Assembly: GCA_016839665.1 (NCBI GenBank)
Contig: JAEOTU010000007.1
Location: forward strand, 1-5,135
Reading direction: 5' to 3'
Length of the DNA stretch: 5,135 bases
From: Candidatus Hodarchaeota archaeon
GTDB taxonomy: Archaea > Asgardarchaeota > Heimdallarchaeia > Hodarchaeales > Hodarchaeaceae
This document shows, one piece after another, positions 1 to 5,135 of this stretch. The translations under genes and the position numbers were made by a program. The notes under the pieces were generated by a model that was given only the letters and a program-made list of their open reading frames with translations, was not told where the DNA came from and searched no databases. How positions within the stretch are numbered: position 1 is the stretch's first letter; each line of letters opens with the position of its first letter.

Positions 1-2
1 GG

Positions 3-1256
3 TATATTTTCTTTTGGATTGGTCAACTAATTTCTTTGTTGGGTTCAAGTGTTGTACAATTCACAATTATCTGGTGGATAACACTTGAGACTGGAAGTGA
101 ATTCTTCTTAGCATTATCAACGTTTTTAGGATTTGGACCTGCAATTGTTCTAACTCCTGTAGCGGGGGTTTTTGTTGACAAATGGTCACGAAAGAAATTA
201 ATAGCAACAGTAGATTTTCTACAAGCTCTAGTTACGATTGTTTTGATTTATTCATTCATGATTGGTTATGCGAATGTTTGGTATGTTCTTGCTGTAATTA
301 CATTAAGAGGTCTGTTTCAAGCGTTCCATAGACCAGCCGTCCAAGCAATCATTCCCTTACTAGTGCCCAAAGAAAAACTTAGTCGGATGAATGGACTTGA
401 TTACCTCTTTAATGGAGTAATCTTAATGATCGGCCCATTAGTTGGTGCTCTTTTGTTAAATTTTTTTGTTATTTATGAAGTCTTATGGTTGGATGCAATT
501 ACGTTTGTGATTGCGGTTGTTCCAACAATCATTATCTCAATACCGTCAGTCAAATTATCCAAAATGGTTCAAGAGAAGGTTCCTTTCAGAACTGAACTTT
601 CGGAGGGTTTGATTTTTATTAAAAACCAACAAGGATTGTTAGCACTATTAGCTGTTTTCACTGCAGCAAACTTCTTTATACGTCCTCTTTATGTATTATT
701 ACCATTATTTGTCAAGGACATTCACTCAGGAGGTGTAGAGGAATTAGCGTTACTATTTGCAGCTGCTCAAGCTGGAATTATTGGTAGTTCACTGATTATG
801 TCATCTTGGAGAGGCTTTACAAACAATAGTTATGGAGTGGCATTAGGCCTCTTTATCATGTATGTGGGATTTATCATCTGTAGTTTTTCCCCCTCAGGAT
901 TATTTGCTTTACTTGTTTTTGGAATGTTTTTGAATGGATTCGGTTTACCAGTAGCAAATGTTGCCTCTCAAACGATCTGGCAAAAAATTGTTCCTCCTGA
1001 AAAGCTGGGGCGTGTCTATTCGGTCCGCTTAACGATTGCTCAAGGTTCAGCACCAATTGCCATTATTCTATCTGGGATCTTCGGTGAATTGTTTGGCATT
1101 ACACCAGTTTTAGTCGTCTCGAGTCTATTTGGGCTATTATTCTTGGGATACTCGTGGTTTTTCACAAGATTTAGAAGTGTGGAACAGACAGTTCAAACTC
1201 TGGAACTGACTCCTATAGAACCAATAGTTTCTGAACCCCAACCGATTTTAGAATAA
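3..1256 (+). CDS. MFS efflux transporter, MefA/MFS_3-like (5' end outside window)
   Basis: This is a polytopic inner-membrane protein of the major facilitator superfamily, most like the proton-driven drug and macrolide efflux branch (MefA-like, MFS_3 type). The frame is open from the first full codon at 3 and begins YIFFWIGQLISLLGSS, the usual first transmembrane helix of this family. The TTG at 36 is therefore an internal Leu and the true start lies left of the window, probably only some 10-25 residues away given the usual length of about 410-430. Counting residues from 36, the loop 2-3 signature GVFVDKWSRKKL is at 44-55, a PxxRPAVQAIIPLLVP-like helix 4 region at about 98-111, and the second-half motif PPEKLGRVYSVR at 320-331. 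Strongly hydrophobic segments cover most of the rest. The last 25 residues form a Pro/Glu-rich cytoplasmic tail ending at TAA 1254-1256. The substrate cannot be told from sequence. The neighbour is convergent and not in the same operon. Confidence 0.9.
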   Translation, partial: YIFFWIGQLISLLGSSVVQFTIIWWITLETGSEFFLALSTFLGFGPAIVLTPVAGVFVDKWSRKKLIATVDFLQALVTIVLIYSFMIGYANVWYVLAVITLRGLFQAFHRPAVQAIIPLLVPKEKLSRMNGLDYLFNGVILMIGPLVGALLLNFFVIYEVLWLDAITFVIAVVPTIIISIPSVKLSKMVQEKVPFRTELSEGLIFIKNQQGLLALLAVFTAANFFIRPLYVLLPLFVKDIHSGGVEELALLFAAAQAGIIGSSLIMSSWRGFTNNSYGVALGLFIMYVGFIICSFSPSGLFALLVFGMFLNGFGLPVANVASQTIWQKIVPPEKLGRVYSVRLTIAQGSAPIAIILSGIFGELFGITPVLVVSSLFGLLFLGYSWFFTRFRSVEQTVQTLELTPIEPIVSEPQPILE

Positions 1257-1290
1257 TAAACGATAAAAATCTTTGAAAAAATTATAATGA

Positions 1291-1338
1291 AAAGAAAAAA
1301 GAAGAATAAATAGGATTATTCTGTTAGAAATATCCTAT
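1291..1338 (-). terminator. Hairpin plus U-rich tract, likely terminator of the - strand gene
   Basis: Between the convergent stops, ATAGGAT (1310-1316) pairs perfectly with ATCCTAT (1332-1338). The stem continues after a small internal irregularity with TTCT (1319-1322) against AGAA (1326-1329) around a GTT loop. Read on the - strand the hairpin is followed by a pyrimidine run, TTTATTCTTCTTTTTTCTTTT, covering 1309 down to 1291. This suits either a bacterial intrinsic terminator with a weak stem or an archaeal U-tract terminator. On the + strand no T-run follows, so it is unlikely to serve the transporter. The stem is AT-rich, so the U tract may be the functional part. Confidence 0.5.
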
Positions 1339-1364
1339 CTACGCTATCTCAACTCGGAATTCTT

Positions 1365-4300
1365 TTAGCAATGCCAATTTTTGTGTTTATGGTGGTGTTT
1401 ATGATGGTGTAAACAGAAGCACTTGTACTCTTTATTTGCGAATTTTATTGCGTTCTGTGCATGATCCCATGATTTACAAAAGTAACGAATTGCTTTCGAA
1501 TAATCCTCATCTTCTACTTTTTCCATCGCTTTCATGAAATATTTGTTGGCTTTTGCTAACTCCTTGTCAAACTTTCCTTGAAATTTCGGTAATTTCACTG
1601 GAGTATTTTCTGCTTCTGATAGTGCCACTCTGACGATCAGCTCATCTGCTTTAACCAGCTGATATACGACTGATTCAAATACTGATTGAGCATTGAGGAC
1701 GGTCGCTAGTTTTAATTTTAACCAAGTGGTGTCGTAACCTTTAGCTTCCCAGCGTGCAATTGCTTTTTCAAGATGTCGGATGTAATGGTCATACTTCTCG
1801 ATTCTCAATGTTGCTACAAATTCGTAACAGAACACAGAGGTCCCGTGCTTTGGATCAAGATGCGTAGCGTCCTTCCAATATTTTTCTCTAAGACTACGTT
1901 TGATAAATTTGATAATATGGTCGATTGATCTATCTATATGTTTTGATCCTACCTTAGATAAGTCTAAGTCTAAGATTGCGTCCGCTTTCAAATCTTGTGG
2001 ACCCCAAACCGTTAGAATGAGTGTATCCACCCCAATACCACCATCGTCATCTTCCACAGTGAGAGTGACTGTATATTCACCTAGGTTGCTATATACATGT
2101 TCCAAACTATCCAAGATGTCTACAGGAAAACTTGGTGGATCATTAAGGTAGCTGGTAGTTACCACTGCGGTGCCATCACCGAAATCCCACGTGAACGTAA
2201 GGTCATCGCTTCCAGGATCGTGAGCTGTGCCTTCAAAGTAAACAGGATCAAGCATAATCACTGTCAAATCCTCAAGATCAAAAAGCAGCATTTGTTCGAC
2301 TGATTCAATATCAGCGATAGGTGCAACATTATTGACCGTCACTGTCAGTGTATCAGTATCAACCCCACCATCGTCATCAGTAACAGTAAGAGTGACTGTA
2401 TAGACGCTATTGTCAGCGTAGGCATGACTACCTGATACTGTGCCACTACCACCTGATTCCAAGACAGTTCCAGCTTCAACAGTACTATCACCCCAGTCAA
2501 TGGTAGCAGTATAAGTGTCCAAGAACCCTGGGTCAGTAAAACTAGCTGGATCAAGAGAAATTGTAGTTCCTTCATCGGATGTTTGATCAGCCCCAGCATT
2601 TACTGTGGGAGCAATATTGTCGACTGTTATTGTTACGCTAGTAGTCCCAACACCACCGTCGTCATCAGTCACCGTTATGGTTACTGTATAGAAACCATTA
2701 TCGCCAAAAGCATGTGAGGGAGTCAATGTACCAGTAGCAGTGTTACCATCACCAAAACTCCAACTAATAGTGTGAGTGTCTGCTCCAGGGTCTACAATGC
2801 TGGCAACAAAATCAACTACGTCTCCTTCGTTTGGATTCACGGAGTAGGTTAGATCATCCATGACCCATCTGTTACCTCCATTATAGAATATTACGTATTT
2901 TATTCCACTAGCTTGTACTTCTGCATATTTGATATTGGCAAGGCCAGAATAGACACTTGTATTATCTAAAAGATTGTTTTGTGCGTCATAGGCTGTTAAA
3001 TTTACTGTAACAATACCGGTAACAAACCATGCCCCAACCTTTGAAACGGTGTAATCAAAATCGATTCTAATAGAACCTGAGGTATGGTCATATATTACAC
3101 AGTCCCCTGAGTGTGGAGGAAAATTACCATAATTATAGCTTGGTTTCTTGAGGCATTGTGCTCCAGCTGAATAAGTCAAGCCTGCGTAATGTGTTCCAAC
3201 GTACTGATGGTGATTAAGATCCTCAAATGTATTGGTACCAGTAGAAGAGCTAGGTGAATACATAGGTACTATCGGAGCAACATTAAGGACTGTTACTGTA
3301 AGTGAATCAGAACCAACGCCGCCATCGTCGTCTGTTACCGTAAGAGTAACAGTATAGACACCATTATCAGCATAGACATGCGTTACAGAAGTCCCACCAA
3401 CATTTGGAGAACCATCACCGAAATTCCAACTGTAGGTGTGAGTGTCACTAGCTCCAGGATCGTCATGACTACCTAAAAAGGTAACAACATCACCCTCGTC
3501 AGTTGTTTGGTCTGGACCAGCATTCACACTCGGGGCAACGTTATTCACAGTGACATACAGAGTATCATAGCCTGAGGCACCATCATCATCTTTGACTTCT
3601 AAGGTAACTGTGTAAACCCCATTATCCTTGTATACTTTATTGGGTGTTAAAGTATTATACGCATAAGAACCATCACCAAAAGACCACTTTATGGTATGAG
3701 AAACGGATCCAGGATCAGAAAAAGTACCAGAAAAGGTTATTGATTGTCCCTCAAGACATGTCCTGTCGGGTCCTGCATTCACGATCGGTGCAACGTTTTT
3801 CACAGTCACTTTGAGAGTGTCTGAGCCAACATCGCCTTGTTCGTCAGTTACTTCTAATTTTACTGTATATACTCCATTGGCACTATACACATGGGTGGGA
3901 TTCAAAGTTCCTGTTCTTGTTGTACCATCACCAAAATCCCACTTGTATGTATGCGAAGGTCCTGGGTTAACAAAACTACCACCGAATGTTACGGTATGTC
4001 CTGGATAAGTAGTTATATCAGATCCAGCGTCCACCCGTGGTGCAATGCCAGGGCCAACACCTAGTCCCATAATAGCGCCAATGTACCAGGCATTGGAGCC
4101 ACCATAGTTCTGGAGATACCATTTGCCATCAGTAGCACTCTTTTTCACACGATAATATCGCAGCCTATCCCGATGAATAAGAGAACCCAGAACATCATTC
4201 TTGGTGTCATCCGAGTCAGATACAAAGATTCCTGTATAGTAATCAGGATCTCCAGCATAGTAAGTGAAACCCCAACAGGTGAGCGCATGACCACCAGGCC

Positions 4301-4982
4301 CGTATATTCCTATTCCTAAGCCATATCCATCATGGAGCCAGGTGTTGATTCTAGCCATTACATGGGATAACGAATCGGATGCCCAGTACGGGTATTTACG
4401 ATAATAATTGTTGAAATTGTATTGTGTCCAGAATGCTCCTCCAGCCACATTGACCTGTGACCAACCAGCCACGCCTTGTTTTGGATTGGTTCCATCAAAC
4501 CACCAGTTCCAACCATACCCAGCTAAACCGCCTTCATCTGTCCAATGATCTTGGAAGTAATCGAAAATACTGTCTGCGGTGCCATAACCAGTGCCAGAAT
4601 GCCAACGTGTGAACTTTATGACGTTCGAAGCCGACCCTGCCCAACACATTAGGTCATCATCCCCATCCCACATGCTTTTTTCAGCATCTTCAAAATAATC
4701 GGGAGGATTTACTGGCCAGTCAAACCAAATTGCATATGGATAACCATACGGATCAGCATCTCCAGTTGGTTCATTTTCCGTTAGATTTTCGTCAAAATCG
4801 TGGAGATCAATATCTACATCGCTAAGAGTACCACTGACAGGGGTACTATCAATAAGATCGCTATCAAGATCGCTAACAGTGCCATTACCGATACCTGCTA
4901 TACTAGACATACCTATCGTGGTAGTCAAAAGCAAAGTAATAACGATCAGGTTAATTACTATTCTAAAACGCTTGTGAAACAT
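1365..4982 (-). CDS. Secreted IdeS-like (C66-type) cysteine protease with PKD array and Cys/His-rich C-terminus
   Basis: This is a complete 1205-residue extracellular protein. Residues 1-30 form a signal peptide: basic HKRFR, then a hydrophobic core at 8-24, and no lipobox Cys. An Asp/Glu-rich linker follows (36-78). Residues 80-308 resemble the IdeS/Mac cysteine protease: candidate nucleophile Cys113 in DDDLMCWAGSASN, His232 in GGHALTCWG, and Asp256/Asp258 in FVSDSDD. Six PKD units fill 314-993, five with a W-x-F-G-D-G core (348, 433, 519, 741, 932) and one with IDWGDS (828-833). Unit 4 is split by a beta-rich domain at about 573-715. An alpha-helical region (1011-1185) ends in a tail with 3 Cys and 8 His. 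There is no C-terminal membrane helix or obvious sorting signal. The ATG at 4982 is chosen because GAGAGGT lies 5 bases upstream and the signal peptide begins there; the next Met (25) would lose the signal. The fold assignment is from motif alignment by eye; substrate and activity are not known. Confidence 0.88.
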   Translation of the reverse strand: MFHKRFRIVINLIVITLLLTTTIGMSSIAGIGNGTVSDLDSDLIDSTPVSGTLSDVDIDLHDFDENLTENEPTGDADPYGYPYAIWFDWPVNPPDYFEDAEKSMWDGDDDLMCWAGSASNVIKFTRWHSGTGYGTADSIFDYFQDHWTDEGGLAGYGWNWWFDGTNPKQGVAGWSQVNVAGGAFWTQYNFNNYYRKYPYWASDSLSHVMARINTWLHDGYGLGIGIYGPGGHALTCWGFTYYAGDPDYYTGIFVSDSDDTKNDVLGSLIHRDRLRYYRVKKSATDGKWYLQNYGGSNAWYIGAIMGLGVGPGIAPRVDAGSDITTYPGHTVTFGGSFVNPGPSHTYKWDFGDGTTRTGTLNPTHVYSANGVYTVKLEVTDEQGDVGSDTLKVTVKNVAPIVNAGPDRTCLEGQSITFSGTFSDPGSVSHTIKWSFGDGSYAYNTLTPNKVYKDNGVYTVTLEVKDDDGASGYDTLYVTVNNVAPSVNAGPDQTTDEGDVVTFLGSHDDPGASDTHTYSWNFGDGSPNVGGTSVTHVYADNGVYTVTLTVTDDDGGVGSDSLTVTVLNVAPIVPMYSPSSSTGTNTFEDLNHHQYVGTHYAGLTYSAGAQCLKKPSYNYGNFPPHSGDCVIYDHTSGSIRIDFDYTVSKVGAWFVTGIVTVNLTAYDAQNNLLDNTSVYSGLANIKYAEVQASGIKYVIFYNGGNRWVMDDLTYSVNPNEGDVVDFVASIVDPGADTHTISWSFGDGNTATGTLTPSHAFGDNGFYTVTITVTDDDGGVGTTSVTITVDNIAPTVNAGADQTSDEGTTISLDPASFTDPGFLDTYTATIDWGDSTVEAGTVLESGGSGTVSGSHAYADNSVYTVTLTVTDDDGGVDTDTLTVTVNNVAPIADIESVEQMLLFDLEDLTVIMLDPVYFEGTAHDPGSDDLTFTWDFGDGTAVVTTSYLNDPPSFPVDILDSLEHVYSNLGEYTVTLTVEDDDGGIGVDTLILTVWGPQDLKADAILDLDLSKVGSKHIDRSIDHIIKFIKRSLREKYWKDATHLDPKHGTSVFCYEFVATLRIEKYDHYIRHLEKAIARWEAKGYDTTWLKLKLATVLNAQSVFESVVYQLVKADELIVRVALSEAENTPVKLPKFQGKFDKELAKANKYFMKAMEKVEDEDYSKAIRYFCKSWDHAQNAIKFANKEYKCFCLHHHKHHHKHKNWHC
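1368..1952 (-). other. Domain: alpha-helical C-terminal region with Cys/His-rich tail (residues 1011-1205)
   Basis: After the last PKD unit the composition changes from Thr/Val/Asp-rich beta to Lys/Glu/Ala-rich helical sequence. Recognisable points are KYW at 1034-1036, HLDPKHG at 1041-1047, KADELIVRVALSEAE at 1111-1125 and KAIRYFCKSWDHAQNAIK at 1163-1180. I recall similar helical ends on secreted proteins of archaea and some bacteria but cannot name a family. The last 18 residues, CFCLHHHKHHHKHKNWHC, contain three Cys and eight His and are a likely transition-metal binding tail. Attachment to the cell envelope or assembly with a partner is possible; nothing in the sequence decides this. Confidence 0.65.
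2004..4043 (-). repeat. Array of six PKD units (residues 314-993)
   Basis: PKD domains are Ig-like beta sandwiches, used in secreted proteins as stalks or for binding surfaces and glycans. The units start at about residues 314, 398, 483, 569, 791 and 887. Each begins with an A-P-x-V-x-A-G-x-D-like strand (degenerate in units 4 and 6) and has a W-x-F-G-D-G core, then H-x-Y-x-D-N-G-V-Y-T-V-T-L-x-V and usually a DDDGG turn that may bind calcium. Unit 1 has DEQGD instead of DDDG. Unit 5 has ATIDWGDS in place of the W-x-F-G-D-G core. Unit 4 holds a separate domain near its first strand. Unit 6 has long insertions before and after its core. At DNA level the units are related but clearly diverged, so this is an old array and not a recent tandem expansion. 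Confidence 0.93.
2838..3266 (-). other. Domain: beta-rich module inserted in PKD unit 4 (residues about 573-715)
   Basis: Unit 4 opens with the usual N-V-A-P-I-V at 567-572, then breaks into about 140 residues unlike PKD, and resumes at NPNEGDVVDF (716-725). The inserted part begins near TFEDLNHH, continues with YAGLTYS (599-605), VTVNLTAYDAQNNLL (658-672) and a VIFYNGGNRWVMDDLTYS end (697-714). This order (F-x-D-L, Y-x-G-L-x-F/Y-S, V-x-L-x-A-Y-D, then x-D-D-L-x-Y at the end) is typical of jelly-roll, galactose-binding-like modules of secreted and PEP-CTERM-type proteins. A carbohydrate- or surface-binding role is inferred. It contains two Cys (610 and 628) that could form a disulfide. Confidence 0.6.
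4059..4745 (-). other. Domain: IdeS/Mac-like papain-fold cysteine protease (residues 80-308)
   Basis: From memory, IdeS reads GKDDLLCGAATAGN around Cys94, here GDDDLMCWAGSASN around Cys113. IdeS has LTEGKALGLS...NHVINLWGADFD around His262; here it is LHDGYGLGIG...GHALTCWGFTYY around His232. IdeS YVTDSDSN (Asp284, Asp286) matches FVSDSDDT (Asp256, Asp258), with His-to-Asp spacing of 22 there and 24 here. IdeS closes with IGAQVLGLF, here WYIGAIMGLG (299-308). The oxyanion lysine, Lys84 in IdeS, has a counterpart in Lys102, one residue further from the Cys. The only other Cys in the domain is Cys236, four residues after the His. Papain-like C39-type peptidases are the main alternative, but the D-S-D pair favours C66. 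Confidence 0.72.
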
Positions 4983-4987
4983 CTTTT

Positions 4988-4994
4988 ACCTCTC
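4988..4994 (-). promoter_or_regulatory. Shine-Dalgarno site GAGAGGT
   Basis: On the - strand GAGAGGT lies 5 bases before the ATG at 4982-4980. It is close to the GGAGGT consensus at a normal distance and supports this ATG as the start. Confidence 0.75.
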
Positions 4995-4998
4995 TTTG

Positions 4999-5021
4999 CT
5001 AGAAAAAATCTATTTCTCTAG
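4999..5021 (-). promoter_or_regulatory. Possible leader hairpin just upstream of the ribosome binding site
   Basis: On the - strand CTAGAGAAA (5021-5013) can pair with TTTTTCTAG (5007-4999), with one G-U pair, leaving a five-base loop. It ends four bases before the Shine-Dalgarno site. The left arm overlaps a perfect palindrome TCTCTAGAGA (5015-5024). The stem is weak and AT-rich, so it could be chance, an mRNA-stabilising 5' structure, or an operator-like site. Confidence 0.25.
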
Positions 5022-5046
5022 AGATATGAACTCAGAGTTATTCCCT

Positions 5047-5061
5047 CTTAAAAGCATTTCC
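5047..5061 (-). promoter_or_regulatory. Weak archaeal BRE/TATA-like promoter candidate
   Basis: Read on the - strand, GGAAATG (5061-5055) followed by CTTTTAAG (5054-5047) resembles a purine-rich BRE next to an archaeal TATA box. Transcription would then start about 25 bases further on, near 5020-5025, giving a leader of about 40 bases. The match to CTTTATATA-type consensus is poor, and the call depends on the host being archaeal. Confidence 0.22.
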
Positions 5062-5135
5062 AATCCATTTAACGGTACTACTTAGGAAGTTCGTTACACA
5101 CTTTTTTGAGAAGATTAGAGAATGAATATGAAGAA

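Noticed and set aside
36..38. TTG as the start codon of the transporter.
   Set aside because: The frame stays open to the window edge and the codons before it encode the expected first part of transmembrane helix 1, so the gene starts further left.
874..1056. A 60-codon frame on the - strand inside the transporter gene.
   Set aside because: It lies opposite a well-supported membrane protein and its translation has no recognisable features.
1900..4008. Several frames of 65-84 codons on both strands within the PKD region.
   Set aside because: They overlap the long PKD gene, and their low-complexity Ser/Thr/Pro or Leu/Val translations are what out-of-frame reading of PKD repeats yields.
2004..4043. 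Recent tandem duplication or phase-variable repeat in the PKD array.
   Set aside because: The units share protein motifs but differ at many DNA positions and no identical long repeats were seen.
4800..5021. A 73-codon + strand frame over the start of the protease gene.
   Set aside because: It is antisense to the signal peptide and leader of a well-supported gene, and no good ribosome binding site or protein family was recognised.
5078..5134. A - strand frame reading SSYSFSNLLKKVCNELPK then stop, possibly the 3' end of an upstream gene.
   Set aside because: Only 18 codons are visible, so an open frame of this length is expected by chance; sequence beyond the right edge is needed.
5122..5135. 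A + strand ATG (MNMKK) at the right edge that could begin a divergent gene.
   Set aside because: Fewer than five codons are visible and the preceding bases give no convincing ribosome binding site.

Overview
The window holds two convergent protein genes. At the left is the 3' part of a major facilitator superfamily (MFS) efflux pump on the + strand, whose start lies outside the window. At the right is a complete 1205-residue secreted multidomain protein on the - strand. The gap between them (1257-1364) carries a hairpin and U-rich tract that looks like the terminator of the - strand gene. The sequence right of 4982 is the leader of the - strand gene, with a clear Shine-Dalgarno site, a possible leader hairpin and a weak archaeal-type promoter candidate. 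No RNA gene, CRISPR array, insertion sequence or phage feature was seen.

Organism: the DNA is AT-rich. Long arrays of PKD domains on a secreted protein, followed by an alpha-helical C-terminal domain with YW...HLDPKHG and KAI..F.KSW.HAQ.AIK motifs, remind me of proteins from uncultured archaea (for example Asgard or Bathyarchaeia-like lineages). This is an impression from memory. The pump is of a type common in Firmicutes and also found in archaea, so a bacterial host is not excluded. No marker gene settles the question.

The main interest is the large protein. In order it has a signal peptide, an acidic linker, a cysteine protease-like domain, six PKD units, and a helical domain ending in a Cys/His-rich tail. 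The fourth PKD unit is interrupted by a separate beta-rich domain of about 140 residues. The protease-like domain shares with the streptococcal IgG-cleaving enzyme IdeS/Mac (peptidase family C66) its Cys motif, its His motif, its D-x-D motif, the lysine upstream of the Cys, and its closing Ile-Gly-Ala segment. I read it as a predicted extracellular, IdeS-like cysteine protease on a PKD stalk. Its substrate is unknown, and immunoglobulin is unlikely in a free-living archaeon or environmental bacterium.

The two genes converge and are not co-transcribed, so nothing in the sequence ties the pump to the protease functionally.
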